Source of the DNA: Xanthobacter autotrophicus Py2
Lineage (GTDB): Bacteria; Pseudomonadota; Alphaproteobacteria; Rhizobiales; Xanthobacteraceae
DNA length: 64,000 bases
Direction: 5' to 3'
NCBI GenBank assembly: GCA_000017645.1
Contig: CP000781.1
Span: forward strand, 2,901,501-2,965,500
In this document: piece after piece, positions 10,934 to 20,678 of the stretch
How the letters are laid out: every line of letters begins with the position of its first letter
Position numbering within the stretch: position 1 is the stretch's first letter
Made by a program: the position numbers and the translations under genes
The notes under the pieces: generated by a model
The model's database searches: none
The model's input: the letters and a program-made list of their open reading frames with translations, nothing else
Told to the model about the DNA's origin: nothing

Positions 10934-11005
10934 CCTTAAATGTGGGCGGGTTTCAGGTGCCCGCGGGGCTCTTCGTCGAACGGCGCGCGCCCGCAGGTTC
11001 GCCCA

Positions 11006-12265
11006 TCAGCTGTCCAGCCCGTATAGCGAATGGAGAGTCCGAACCGCAAGTTCGGTATATGCCGCATCGATCAGGAACGAGATCTTGATCTCCGACGTGG
11101 TGATGGCCCGGATGTTGATTCCCTTGCCTGCCAGCGCCTGGAACGCCTGCGCCGCAACGCCGGCGTGGGAGCGCATGCCGATGCCGATGACCGACACCTT
11201 CGTCACGTCGGTGGCGCCTTCCACCACCTGGTGGGCGATGGTGTCCCGCGCCTTCTCGATCACCGCCTTGGCGCGCTCGAAATCGGCGGTGGGAACGGTG
11301 AAGGTGATGTCGGTGAAGCCATCCGCCGACACGTTCTGAACGATCATGTCCACATTGATGTGGGCATCGGCCAAAGGCCCGAACACGGCGGCGGCGATGC
11401 CCGGCTTGTCGGCGACCCGGCGGATGGAGACCTGGGCTTCGTCCTTGGAGAAGGCGATGCCGGTGACCACCTGCGATTCCATCTGGTTTGCCACGATCTC
11501 CTCCTCGTCGCAGATGAGCGTACCGGCCTTTTCCACGTTCGCCGTCTCGGGGGCGTCGGGATCCACAAGGCTCGAGCGCACGAAGGTGCGCACATTATGC
11601 ACCATGGCAAGCTCCACCGAGCGCACCTGCAGCACCTTGGCCCCGAGAGACGCCATTTCCAGCATCTCCTCGAAGGCGATGCGGTCGAGGCGGCGAGCCT
11701 TGGGCACCACGCGCGGGTCGGTGGTGTAGACCCCGTCCACATCGGTGTAGATGTCGCAGCGCTCGGCCTTCAGCGCCGCCGCCACCGCCACCGCCGAGGT
11801 GTCCGAGCCGCCCCGGCCGAGGGTGGTCAGGCGGCCGGTGGGCAGGTGAATGCCCTGGAAACCGGCGATCACCGCCACCTGGCCGCCGTCGATGGCGGCG
11901 CCGAGCTTCTCGCTGTCGATGTCGAGGATGCGGGCGGAGCCGTGGGCATCGTCGGTGGAAATGGGCAGCTGCCAGCCCTGCCAGGACCGGGCGGAGAGGC
12001 CCATTTCCTGGAGCACGATGGCGAGGAGCCCGCTCGTCACCTGCTCGCCCGAAGCCACCACCGCGTCATATTCGCGCGGGTCGTAGAGGGCGGAGGCATC
12101 CTTGCACCAGCCGACCAGTTCGTTGGTCTTGCCCGACATGGCGGAGACCACCACCGCGACCTGGTAGCCGGCCTCGACTTCGCGCTTCACATGGCGCGCC
12201 ACATTGCGGATGCGCTCGATATTGGCGACCGAGGTGCCGCCGAACTTCATCACCAGCCGAGCCAT
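11006..12265 (-). CDS. lysC: Aspartate kinase
   Basis: A 419-residue kinase that phosphorylates aspartate as the first step to lysine, threonine and methionine. The N-terminus MARLVMKFGGTSVA carries the conserved KFGGT nucleotide-binding motif. Two C-terminal ACT domains (about 265-410) would bind the feedback inhibitor. It is the first gene of the minus-strand lysC-ptsP-prfA-prmC block, an order well conserved in Hyphomicrobiales. No leader peptide or lysine riboswitch was recognisable upstream. Confidence 0.95.
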   Translation of the reverse strand: MARLVMKFGGTSVANIERIRNVARHVKREVEAGYQVAVVVSAMSGKTNELVGWCKDASALYDPREYDAVVASGEQVTSGLLAIVLQEMGLSARSWQGWQLPISTDDAHGSARILDIDSEKLGAAIDGGQVAVIAGFQGIHLPTGRLTTLGRGGSDTSAVAVAAALKAERCDIYTDVDGVYTTDPRVVPKARRLDRIAFEEMLEMASLGAKVLQVRSVELAMVHNVRTFVRSSLVDPDAPETANVEKAGTLICDEEEIVANQMESQVVTGIAFSKDEAQVSIRRVADKPGIAAAVFGPLADAHINVDMIVQNVSADGFTDITFTVPTADFERAKAVIEKARDTIAHQVVEGATDVTKVSVIGIGMRSHAGVAAQAFQALAGKGINIRAITTSEIKISFLIDAAYTELAVRTLHSLYGLDS

Positions 12266-12698
12266 CGCTCGTGCCTTTCTTCGCCTGGAAAACGGATGGG
12301 AAACGTCTCTGGTGGCCCGCTGAGGTGGGCCGGGGTCAGGGACGCGTCATTTTCGCCGGCGCGCCGCACCGAGGCGCCCTGGGGCGCGCGGGTCGAGGCG
12401 GATCAAGTGGGCCGAGCGAAACATCCCGAAAGTCCTCCCGCGCGGGTTCGATCTTGAGGCGCGCGGTGTGATTGCGCGCCTCCATAGCGGCAAGTGCGGG
12501 CGGGGGCAACCATCCCTGATCGCCACGAGCGCCGTCAGCGCCAACGGCCCTCGTCGTCCGGCACCGAGCCCGGGGGCGTCAGCGGGGCCGTGACCTCTGG
12601 TCCGCCTTGGCGTGCGCTACAGGTAGCTGCAGGTAAAGGTCGTGGTTGTGCGGCTCCACGTCTCGCGTCATCAAGCTTGAACCCTGTGGAGTCGTTTC
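12266..12698. other. Divergent intergenic region between lysC and the HIT gene
   Basis: About 430 bp, GC-rich, with no supported gene. It must contain the promoters of lysC (minus) and of the HIT-family gene (plus). A short repeated GGTAGCTGCAGGTA-like stretch near 12614-12634 is the only structure I noticed, and I cannot assign it a function. Confidence 0.5.
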
Positions 12699-13121
12699 AT
12701 GAGCCAGAACCACGCCTTTCGCCTCGACCCTCGCCTGGAGGCCGACGGACCGGCAGTCGGCGACCTTCCCTTGTGTCATGTTCGTCTCGTCGACGATGCT
12801 CGCTTCTTCTGGGTAGTGATGGTGCCGCGCCGGGCCGACATGGTGGAGATCATCGACCTGCCTTTTGCCGACCGGCTGCATCTCATTGAGGAGATCGCGG
12901 TCGTGTCGTCGGCGGTCAAGGCCAGCTCCGACTGTGCCAAGCTGAACGTGGCGGCGCTCGGCAACGTGGTGTCGCAGCTTCATCTGCACGTGGTCGGCCG
13001 CGAACCGGACGATGCCGCCTGGCCGGGGCCGGTGTTCGGCGCTGGCACCCGCGAGCCGCTTGCGGCGGCGGAGCGGGACAAGCGCCTCGCCGCCCTGCGC
13101 ACCTGTCTCGCCATCCTGTAG
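12699..13121 (+). CDS. HIT-family nucleotide-binding protein
   Basis: A 140-residue histidine-triad superfamily protein. The triad region QLHLHVVGR (residues 93-101) keeps the two central histidines, but the first position is Gln rather than His, as in several alphaproteobacterial members. HIT proteins hydrolyse or transfer nucleotide-phosphate bonds; the substrate here is unknown. It lies upstream of nudC on the same strand, so both neighbours are nucleotide-cleaning enzymes. Confidence 0.85.
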   Translation: MSQNHAFRLDPRLEADGPAVGDLPLCHVRLVDDARFFWVVMVPRRADMVEIIDLPFADRLHLIEEIAVVSSAVKASSDCAKLNVAALGNVVSQLHLHVVGREPDDAAWPGPVFGAGTREPLAAAERDKRLAALRTCLAIL

Positions 13122-13289
13122 AGCGCTCCGTGCCAGCCCGTCCGGTGGGTCTGCATCGACGGGGTGTTCCCATCTGGGGGGCCATGAGTGGTGCGACCTT
13201 GCCTCCGGGCCGTGCCCATGCGACGGTCCCTCAAGGTCGGCGGCAGCCCTGCCGGACTGTGTCGCCCACCCGGAATCCGTCGCCCACCA

Positions 13290-14237
13290 ATGTCCGTCCT
13301 TTCCCGTCCTGATCTCGGCGCCTGGCCGGACCTCGGCTATGTTGGAAGCGTGCTCGACCGCGCCGCGCACCTGCGCCCCCATGCCTGCGATCCGTCCGGC
13401 GACCTGCTGTCCAATCCAGCCGCCGGCTTCTACCTGCTGGGTGGCGAACTGGTTGCGCTCAAGGGCGATGGACCGGTCTTCGATCCGCTGTTTTCCCGCG
13501 CCGAGGCGCAGGCTCAGGGACGGGGCGAGCCGCTCTTCCTCGGGCTCGAGGCGGGCGCGCCGCGCTTTGCGCTGGCTTTCGATCCCGGCCGGAGGGAAGA
13601 GTTGGAAGGGCAGGGGCTGAAGGTCACGGACCTGCGCTCCATCGCCGTGGGCGGGCTGGTGCTGCCGCGTCACCTTCCTCCCGTCGCCTGCGGCAAGGCG
13701 CTGTTCGGCTGGCACGGCCGGCACGGTTTCTGCGCCAATTGCGGCACCGCCTCGCGCATCCTGGACGGCGGCTGGCGGCGCGATTGCCCGTCCTGCGGCG
13801 CCCAGCATTTCCCGCGCACTGATCCGGTGGTGATCATGCTGACGGCGGCGGGCGACAAATGCCTTATGGGCCGCCAGCCGCATTTCGCGCCGGGCATGTG
13901 GTCGTGCCTTGCCGGCTTCGTGGAGCCGGGCGAGACCATCGAGGAGGCGGTGCGCCGTGAGACGCTGGAGGAGGCGGGCATCGCCACCGGCCGCGTCACC
14001 TACCGCTCCTGCCAGCCCTGGCCCTTCCCCATGTCGCTGATGATCGGGTGCCTGGCGCAGGCGACGAGCCATGACATCGTCATCGACCGCAACGAGCTGG
14101 AGGACGCCCGCTGGTTTGACCGGGACGAGGCCGCCCTGATGCTTGCGCGCACTCATCCCGATGGCCTGTTCGTGCCGCCGCCCATCGCCATCGCCCATCA
14201 CCTCGTCCGGGCCTTCGTCGAAGGTATCGATGCTTGA
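13290..14237 (+). CDS. nudC: NAD+/NADH diphosphatase, NudC type
   Basis: A 315-residue Nudix hydrolase that cleaves NADH (and, in characterised members, NAD-capped RNA) to NMN and AMP. It shows a zinc ribbon with Cys148, Cys151, Cys166 and Cys169, and a complete Nudix box at 209-231 (G-x5-E-x7-REtlEEaGI). The NudC-specific QPWPFPMS motif follows. The frame is open for 34 more codons upstream, but homology starts at MSVLSRPDLG. The stop overlaps the start of the downstream permease by 8 bp. Confidence 0.93.
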   Translation: MSVLSRPDLGAWPDLGYVGSVLDRAAHLRPHACDPSGDLLSNPAAGFYLLGGELVALKGDGPVFDPLFSRAEAQAQGRGEPLFLGLEAGAPRFALAFDPGRREELEGQGLKVTDLRSIAVGGLVLPRHLPPVACGKALFGWHGRHGFCANCGTASRILDGGWRRDCPSCGAQHFPRTDPVVIMLTAAGDKCLMGRQPHFAPGMWSCLAGFVEPGETIEEAVRRETLEEAGIATGRVTYRSCQPWPFPMSLMIGCLAQATSHDIVIDRNELEDARWFDRDEAALMLARTHPDGLFVPPPIAIAHHLVRAFVEGIDA

Positions 14238-16026
14238 CGCCAAAGCGCGGTCACGGTCGCCGCGGTCCCATATCCGACGCGTGATCGAGCGCCTCTTTCC
14301 TGATCCGAGACGCGGCAGCCGCACCCTGCGTCGCCCGGCCTCCCTGGTCTACGGGCTCGACGACAAGGTGCCCCCGGTCGCGCTGGTGCCGCTTGCCGCC
14401 CAGCACGCCATGCTGGCGGTCACCTTCCTGATCTATCCGGTGCTGGCGGCCACCGAGGCGCGGCTGCCGGCGGACCAGATGTCCGCTATGCTCTCGGCCT
14501 GCGCTATGAGCATCGGCGTCGCCACCATCATCCAGTGCCTGCGCACGCGCTTCGGCTCGGGCTATCTCGCCGTGCACATCCCGGCGCCGGGGGCCATTCC
14601 GCTCGCCGCCCAGGCGCTGATGCTCGGCGGGCTCGGGCTGATGGCCATGACCACGCTGCTGGTGGGGATCTGCCAATTGTTCATGGCGCGCCTGGTGCGG
14701 CCGCTGCGGGTGCTACTGCCGCCGGAAGTGTGCGGCGTGGCGGTGAGCATGCTCGGTGTGTCGCTGGCGGGGCCAGCCCTGCGCCGTGCGCTGGGGCTCG
14801 ACCACGGGCCGCTGGTGGTGCAGAACGCCACCTTCTCCAGCCTCGCCACCGTGGGCATCATCGTCGCCATCACCGTGTTCGCCCCCCGTCGGCTGAAGCT
14901 GTTCGCGGTGTTTGCCGGCGCTGGCATCGGCTGGGTGCTGGCGCTGCTGCTCGGCGCGGGGCATCCGGAGGCGAACGCGGCCATCGCCGCCGCGCCCCTG
15001 GTCGCCTGGCCGACGCTGACGCTGCCCAGCCTCCAGTTCGCCCCGGCGCTGTTTCCGTTGATGGCGCTGCTGGTTATGATGAATCTCGTGGACGTTCTCT
15101 CGGTCACCGTCTCGCTGGAGAAGATGAACGATGCCGACTGGCGCCGCGCCGACATGCAGGCGGCCCAGAGGGCGGTGACTGCCTGCGGCATCGGCAACAT
15201 CCTCAACGGGCTGACCTCCGGCTTCCAGTCGGGGCTGTCCTCCTCGTCGGTGGGGCTGGCCTTCGCCACCCAGTCCACGGCGCGCATCATCGGCATCCTC
15301 GCCGGTGCGATGATCTTCGCCATCGCCTTCCTGCCGAAGGCCATCGTGGCGCTCACCCTCATCCCCTCGCCAGTGATCGGCGGCATCCTGCTCTACACCT
15401 CGGCCTATCTGGTGGTGGCGGGCATGGATCTCGTCACCTCGCGCCGCCTCAGCGAGCGGCGGGTGTTCGTGGTGGGGCTGTCGGTGCTGGCGGGGCTGTC
15501 GGTAGCCCTCCTGCCGTTGCGAGACCAACTGCCGCTGGCGCTCCAGCCCCTGTTCTCCACGCCGCTCACGGTGGGGGCGCTCAGCGCCATCCTGCTGAAT
15601 CTGCTGTTCCGCATCGGCATCGCTCGCGAGACCGGGGAGATCGTACCGGACGGGGCGCATGCCTTCCCATTCGCCCGCGACTTCCTGGAGCGGCAGGGCG
15701 ATGTGTGGGGCGCGCGACGCGACGTGATCGCCGCCGCCATCCCCACGGTGGCGCAGGCGCTGGAACTCGTCATCGACGCCGGCATCGCCGAGGGCCCCAT
15801 CGAGCTGCGCGCGCGCTTCGACGAGACGCATCTCGACGTCTATCTCATCTATGACGGCGAGGTGGTAGAGGCGCCCAAGGAGCGGCCCTCGCCCGAGGCG
15901 CTGCTGGGCGACGCGAAGGAACACGCCTCGTTCGCCGCCTGGATGCTCAAGCGCCTGTCCGACCACGTGCATTTCGGCCGCACCGGCGGCGGCAAGGCGC
16001 GCATCGCCCTGAGCTTTGATCACTGA
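14230..16026 (+). CDS. NCS2-family uracil/xanthine permease with C-terminal extension
   Basis: A 598-residue membrane protein. Residues ~30-480 hold about twelve to fourteen hydrophobic segments of the nucleobase:cation symporter-2 family, which imports uracil, xanthine or urate. The last ~120 residues (from about EIVPDGAHAFPFARDF) are soluble. They contain ELVIDAGIAEGPIELRARF, a string of beta-strand-like segments and FGRTGGGKARIALSF, which looks like a histidine-kinase-type ATPase fold without clear catalytic residues. ATG 14230 is chosen because it overlaps the nudC stop by 8 bp; an upstream ATG at 14143 lies inside nudC. The substrate is not determined. Confidence 0.85.
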   Translation: MLDAKARSRSPRSHIRRVIERLFPDPRRGSRTLRRPASLVYGLDDKVPPVALVPLAAQHAMLAVTFLIYPVLAATEARLPADQMSAMLSACAMSIGVATIIQCLRTRFGSGYLAVHIPAPGAIPLAAQALMLGGLGLMAMTTLLVGICQLFMARLVRPLRVLLPPEVCGVAVSMLGVSLAGPALRRALGLDHGPLVVQNATFSSLATVGIIVAITVFAPRRLKLFAVFAGAGIGWVLALLLGAGHPEANAAIAAAPLVAWPTLTLPSLQFAPALFPLMALLVMMNLVDVLSVTVSLEKMNDADWRRADMQAAQRAVTACGIGNILNGLTSGFQSGLSSSSVGLAFATQSTARIIGILAGAMIFAIAFLPKAIVALTLIPSPVIGGILLYTSAYLVVAGMDLVTSRRLSERRVFVVGLSVLAGLSVALLPLRDQLPLALQPLFSTPLTVGALSAILLNLLFRIGIARETGEIVPDGAHAFPFARDFLERQGDVWGARRDVIAAAIPTVAQALELVIDAGIAEGPIELRARFDETHLDVYLIYDGEVVEAPKERPSPEALLGDAKEHASFAAWMLKRLSDHVHFGRTGGGKARIALSFDH

Positions 16027-16074
16027 ACGGAGCGGCGCTCCGCCCGTTCAGAACGTCCGGATCAGACCGTCTCC

Positions 16075-16935
16075 TCAGAACGTTTCCTGCTCCGCCGCGA
16101 ACTGCGCCCGGTAGGGATGGGCGGGATAGACGCCGAGAATGCGCATCTCGCGGGAGAAGAAGGCGAGCTCCTCTAGCGCCAGCTTCACCGGCCGGTCGTC
16201 CGGGTGGCCGTCCACGTCGGCATAGAACTGGGTGGCGGTGAAGCGGCCGTCGAGCTGGTAGGATTCCAGCTTGGTCATGTTCACCCCGTTGGTGGCAAAG
16301 CCCCCCAGCGCCTTGTAGAGCGCCGCCGGCACGTTGCGCACCCGGAATACGAAGGTGGTGACCACCGGCCCATTGCCCGCCGGCGTCCATTCTCCGCCGC
16401 GCGACAGGATGATGAAGCGCGTGGTGTTGTGGGCCTCGTCCTCGATGTTCTCGGCGAGGATGTCGAGCCCGTAGATGTCGGCCGCGAGGCGCGAGGCGAT
16501 GGCGGCGCGGCTCACGTCGCCGGCTTCCGCGATCTCGCGGGCGGAGCCTGCGGTATCGGCGCCGATGACGGCGGTCAGGTTGAGGGTGCGGATGGCCTTG
16601 CGGCACTGGCCCAGCGCCATCACGTGGCTCTGCACGCTCTTCAGGGTGGAGAGGCTCGCCCCCTTCACCGCCATGAGCTGGTGCGACAGCGGCAGGAAGT
16701 GCTCGCCGATGATCGAGAGCGACGACTGGGGCATCAGGTGGTGGATGTCCGCAACCCGGCCCGCCACCGAATTCTCGATGGGAATCATGGCATAGGTGGC
16801 CGCGCCGCTCTCGACCCCGGCGAAGGCGTCCTCGAAGGTGGCGCAGGGCACCGCCTCGAAATCCGGAAACACCTCGCGGCAGGCGATGTGCGAATTGGCG
16901 CCCGGCTCGCCCTGGAAGGTGATGCGGCGGATCAT
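16075..16935 (-). CDS. pheA: Prephenate dehydratase
   Basis: A 286-residue monofunctional enzyme that converts prephenate to phenylpyruvate in phenylalanine synthesis. The catalytic TRF motif is at 172-174 (NTTRFIIL). A C-terminal ACT domain with KLESYQL corresponds to the ESRP-type phenylalanine regulatory site. No chorismate mutase domain is present. The ATG at 16935 begins the homology (MIRRITFQGEPG); the longer open frame runs back into kdsB. It is 7 bp downstream of kdsB, so the two are co-transcribed. Confidence 0.94.
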   Translation of the reverse strand: MIRRITFQGEPGANSHIACREVFPDFEAVPCATFEDAFAGVESGAATYAMIPIENSVAGRVADIHHLMPQSSLSIIGEHFLPLSHQLMAVKGASLSTLKSVQSHVMALGQCRKAIRTLNLTAVIGADTAGSAREIAEAGDVSRAAIASRLAADIYGLDILAENIEDEAHNTTRFIILSRGGEWTPAGNGPVVTTFVFRVRNVPAALYKALGGFATNGVNMTKLESYQLDGRFTATQFYADVDGHPDDRPVKLALEELAFFSREMRILGVYPAHPYRAQFAAEQETF

Positions 16936-16942
16936 GATGTCC

Positions 16943-17710
16943 TCATTTTTGTTCGGCGGCTTCGAGCGCGAGAATCGCGCGGGCGCGGTCGAGATGGGCC
17001 TGTGTGTCCACCCCCAGCGGCACCGCGTCCACCACCGCCACGTCGATGCGCATGCCGGCTTCCAGCGCGCGCAGCTGCTCCAGCTTCTCGCGCTGCTCCA
17101 GCATCGAGGGGGCGAGGGCGACGAATCGGGCAAGCGCCGGCCGGCGATAGGCATAGAGGCCGATGTGGTGGTACAGAGGTCCGGCACCAAAAGGTGCGGT
17201 GGCGCGGGTGAAATAGAGTGCGCGCAACAGGTTGTCGTCCAGGGGCGAGCCGACCACCTTGACCACGTTGGGGTCGGTGCGCTCGTCCTCCACCACGATC
17301 TCGGCGCAGAGCGTGGCGATGTCCACAGCCGGCTCAGCGAGGGGCGCGAGCGCGCTGCGGATGGTCTGCGGGGCGATGGTGGGCAGGTCGCCCTGCACGT
17401 TCACCACCACATCCACGGCGCCGTCGGGGTCCAGCGCGCCCAGTGCCTCGAAGATCCGGTCGGAGCCGGAGGGATGGTCGGCGCGGGTCAGCACCGCCGT
17501 GACGCCGGCGGCCCGCACGGCGGCGGCGATCTCCTCGGAATCGGTGGCCACGGCCACCGGGCCGATGGCGGCTGCGGCGGCGCGCCGCGCCACCTCCACG
17601 ATCATGGGGCGCCCGCCCACGTCGGCCAGAGGCTTGCCCGGCAGGCGAGTGGCCGCCATCCGCGCGGGGATCAGCACGAGCACGCGTTCGCTGGAAAGAG
17701 CGGGGAACAT
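16943..17710 (-). CDS. kdsB: 3-deoxy-manno-octulosonate cytidylyltransferase (CMP-KDO synthetase)
   Basis: A 255-residue enzyme that activates KDO as CMP-KDO for lipopolysaccharide inner core assembly. Motifs are [18 protein letters not shown] at the N-terminus and VNVQGDLP in the centre. The start is set at ATG 17710, just before the conserved N-terminus. ATGs at 17764 and 17797 are in frame but would add a non-conserved leader. The pairing with pheA downstream recurs in Hyphomicrobiales genomes. Confidence 0.92.
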   Translation of the reverse strand: MFPALSSERVLVLIPARMAATRLPGKPLADVGGRPMIVEVARRAAAAAIGPVAVATDSEEIAAAVRAAGVTAVLTRADHPSGSDRIFEALGALDPDGAVDVVVNVQGDLPTIAPQTIRSALAPLAEPAVDIATLCAEIVVEDERTDPNVVKVVGSPLDDNLLRALYFTRATAPFGAGPLYHHIGLYAYRRPALARFVALAPSMLEQREKLEQLRALEAGMRIDVAVVDAVPLGVDTQAHLDRARAILALEAAEQK

Positions 17711-17936
17711 GGCGGCCGGCGGCTCCCTTCGGGCCGCGTCCGATGCGGGCGCGGGGAGTGGCATTGGGGCGCGCCTTATACGGGTTGCCTCGCTCACATC
17801 AAAGTGGTTAGTGTCGCCGGCGGTGCGCGGGGGTTCTTCGCGCGCCGCTCATCGACATGCTTGCACGCCCGGCCGGATCTTTCATCCCATGCGCCGCGGC
17901 AGCGAGGATCTAAGGGCTCCGAGGGGCGAAGCGCCG

Positions 17937-18482
17937 ATGGACTTTTTTGAATTGAACAAGATTGCAGGTGCGGTTCTGGGCACCCTGGCGCTCACCCTCG
18001 GGCTGGGGATCGCGTCGCAGATCCTGTTCACGCCTGAGGCGCCCGCCAAGCCCGGCTTCGATATCGTCGTGCAGGAAGGCGCCGCCGGCGGCGCCGCCCC
18101 GGCCAAGGCCGCGGAAGTGCCGATCGAGCAGCTGTTCGCTACCGCCTCCGTCGAGAAGGGCGCGGCCGTCGCCAAGAAGTGCGCCGCCTGCCACAACTTC
18201 CAGGAAGGCGCCGGCGCCAAGGTGGGGCCGGACCTCTATGGCGTCGTGGGCCGCCCGGTGGCTTCAGCTGCGGGCTTTGCCTATTCCGCCGCCATGAAGG
18301 CGAAGGGCGGCGACTGGACGGCCCTTGCCCTCAACACCTTCCTGACCAGCCCGAAGACCGCGGTGCCCGGCACCGCCATGGCCTTCGCCGGCATCCCGAA
18401 GGAAGCCGAGCGGGCGGACCTCATCGCCTATCTCAACAGCCTCTCCCACGATCCCAAGCCGCTGCCGACCGCCGCGAAGTAG
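17937..18482 (+). CDS. Membrane-anchored class I cytochrome c, CycM-like
   Basis: A 181-residue protein. One N-terminal transmembrane helix (about residues 11-31) is not followed by a cleavage site and acts as an anchor. The haem-binding motif CAACH is at 82-86, and the likely axial Met is in PGTAMAFAG near 143. It matches CycM-type cytochromes that shuttle electrons from the bc1 complex to aa3-type oxidase on the periplasmic face. The gene is divergent from kdsB and is followed by a terminator. Confidence 0.9.
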   Translation: MDFFELNKIAGAVLGTLALTLGLGIASQILFTPEAPAKPGFDIVVQEGAAGGAAPAKAAEVPIEQLFATASVEKGAAVAKKCAACHNFQEGAGAKVGPDLYGVVGRPVASAAGFAYSAAMKAKGGDWTALALNTFLTSPKTAVPGTAMAFAGIPKEAERADLIAYLNSLSHDPKPLPTAAK

Positions 18483-18564
18483 GATCGGGGCTGCGCCGCC
18501 CCCAGGGGCGGGCGTCATTCTCTTTCACGCCATTGTCATCCGGGCTGCCGGGTGCCGAAATGCC

Positions 18565-18595
18565 AAGGCCGATCCTTCGCGGGATCGGCCTTTTT
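18565..18595 (+). terminator. Rho-independent terminator after the CycM-like gene
   Basis: An 11-bp perfect stem (18565-18575 with 18582-18592), 6-nt loop, followed by a T5 run. It is 80 bp past the cytochrome stop codon. Confidence 0.88.
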
Positions 18596-18761
18596 GCATG
18601 TCTGGGCCCTTGAGGCCGCCTGCGGCGGGTGCCTGAAGGGGATGCGCCGGTTGCGCGGCCGCCATGTTTCTGCCGTCGCTCGCGGTGCCATAATCAGCTA
18701 TTGCCGAGAGCGCTGAAGTCCCGTCCTGATTTGCGACCTGAGACCCGACCTGGAGAAACCG

Positions 18762-20678
18762 ATGCGCCTGCCGTCCGTTCGCCGCCTCGCCGTCCTCGCA
18801 GCCGTGGCGTGGGCCGCGGCCGCCCCGGGTGGCCTCGCGCAGGCGCAGGTGGCTCCCGCTGCCGGGGAAAGCCCCGCACCGGTGTTCCGCCACGGCCTCT
18901 CCCTCATGGGACAGCCGAAATATCCCGCCGGCTTTCCCCATTTCGATTATGTGAATCCGGCGGCGCCCAAGGGCGGCCTGCTGCGCCTGGCCGAAGACGG
19001 CACCTTCGATACCTTCAACTTCGTGGTGCCGAGGGGCACGCCGGCGGCGGGCATCAATCTCATCTACGACACCCTCATGACCGCCGCCTATGACGAGGTG
19101 TCGACCGAGTATGGCCTCATCGCCGAGGGCGCGAGCCATCCGGCCGATTTCTCCTCCGTCACCTACCGGCTGCGGGCCGATGCCAAATGGCATGACGGCA
19201 CCCCGATCACCCCTGACGACGTGGTGTTCTCCTTCGAGGCGCTGACGAAGAACAACCCCAACCAGCGCTTCTATTACAGCCACGTGGCGAAGGCGGAGAA
19301 GACCGGCGAGCGGGACGTGACCTTCACCTTCGACCAGGCCGGCAACCGCGAGCTGCCGCAGATCGTGGGCCAGCTCACCATCCTGCCCAAGCACTGGTGG
19401 ACCGGCACCGATGCCGCCGGCAAGCCGCGCGACATCACCCAGGGCTCGCTGGAGGTGCCGCTGGGCTCCGGCGCCTACAGGATCAAGAGCTTCGTGCCCA
19501 GTCGTTCCATCACCTACGAGCGGGTGAAGGATTATTGGGCCAAAGACCTTAACGTGAATGTGGGTAAGGATAATTTCGACGAGATCCGGTACGAGTATTT
19601 CCGCGACGACACGGTGATGCTGGAGGCCTTCAAGGCCGACACCTATGATTTCCGCACCGAATCCTCCGCCAAGAACTGGGCCACGGCCTATGATTTCCCG
19701 GCGCGGGCGGACGGGCGGGTGGTGCTCGAAATGTTCGAGAACCGCGCGTCCGGCATCATGCAGGCCTTCATCCCCAACCTGCGGCGCGACAAGTTCAAGG
19801 ACCCGCGGGTGCGCCGCGCGCTGAACTATGCGCTGGATTTCGAGGGCATGAACCACACCCTCTTCTTCGGGCAGTACAAGCGCATCAATTCCTTCTTCTC
19901 CGGCACGGAGCTGGCCTCCTCCGGCCTGCCGCAGGGCCGCGAGCTGGAAATCCTGAAGGGCGTGAAGGACCTGGTGCCTCCGCAGGTGTTCACCACCGCC
20001 TACACCAATCCCGAGAGCGGAACGGAGGACTTGCGGCGGAACAATCTGCGCGAGGCCTCCCGCCTGCTGAAGGATGCCGGCTACGAGATCAAGAACCGCA
20101 AGCTGGTGGACGCCAAGGGCGAGGCCTTCACGCTTGAACTGCTCATCTCCAGCCCGGCCATGGAGCGGGTGGCGGTGTTCTACAAGCCGGCGCTGGAGCG
20201 CCTCGGTATCACCGTCACCATCCGCCTCGTGGATTCCTCCCAGTACATCAACCGGGTGCGGGCGCGGGACTTCGACATGATCGTCTCCGGCTGGGGCCAG
20301 TCCCTGTCGCCGGGCAACGAGCAGCGTGAGTTCTGGGGTACGGAAGCCGCCGACCGGGAGGGCTCGCGGAACCTCGCCGGCATCCGCGACAAGGCGGTGG
20401 ACATCCTGATCGAGAAGGTGATCTACGCCACCGACCGGGCCGACCTTGTGGCCGCCACCCATGCCCTCGACCGGGTGCTGCTGTGGAACGAATATGTCGT
20501 CCCCGCCTGGACGTTGAATTATACGCGCACAGCGCGATGGGACCGCTTCGCCCATCCGCCGACCCTGCCCACCTTCTCCTTCGCCTTCCCCGACATCTGG
20601 TGGTTCGATCCGGCCAAGGCGGCCAAGGTGAATGCGGTCGGCCCGGCAAGCGGGACCAACAGCGGGACCAGCAAATGA
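18762..20678 (+). CDS. Family 5 extracellular solute-binding protein, YejA-like (first of a tandem pair)
   Basis: A 638-residue periplasmic protein with a Sec signal (MRLPSVRRLAVLAAVAW, cleavage near AQA). It has the SBP_bac_5 fold of peptide and oligopeptide binding proteins, with HGLSLMGQPKYPAGFPHFDY near the mature N-terminus as in YejA proteins. YejABEF transporters import peptides such as microcin C and murein-derived peptides, but the ligand here is unknown. The stop overlaps the start of a second binding protein by 4 bp (ATGA). It is the first gene of a five-gene import operon. Confidence 0.87.
   Translation: MRLPSVRRLAVLAAVAWAAAAPGGLAQAQVAPAAGESPAPVFRHGLSLMGQPKYPAGFPHFDYVNPAAPKGGLLRLAEDGTFDTFNFVVPRGTPAAGINLIYDTLMTAAYDEVSTEYGLIAEGASHPADFSSVTYRLRADAKWHDGTPITPDDVVFSFEALTKNNPNQRFYYSHVAKAEKTGERDVTFTFDQAGNRELPQIVGQLTILPKHWWTGTDAAGKPRDITQGSLEVPLGSGAYRIKSFVPSRSITYERVKDYWAKDLNVNVGKDNFDEIRYEYFRDDTVMLEAFKADTYDFRTESSAKNWATAYDFPARADGRVVLEMFENRASGIMQAFIPNLRRDKFKDPRVRRALNYALDFEGMNHTLFFGQYKRINSFFSGTELASSGLPQGRELEILKGVKDLVPPQVFTTAYTNPESGTEDLRRNNLREASRLLKDAGYEIKNRKLVDAKGEAFTLELLISSPAMERVAVFYKPALERLGITVTIRLVDSSQYINRVRARDFDMIVSGWGQSLSPGNEQREFWGTEAADREGSRNLAGIRDKAVDILIEKVIYATDRADLVAATHALDRVLLWNEYVVPAWTLNYTRTARWDRFAHPPTLPTFSFAFPDIWWFDPAKAAKVNAVGPASGTNSGTSK

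Noticed and set aside
12579..14324. Long minus-strand open frame opposite HIT and nudC
   Set aside because: Two well-supported genes lie on the other strand; this is a shadow.
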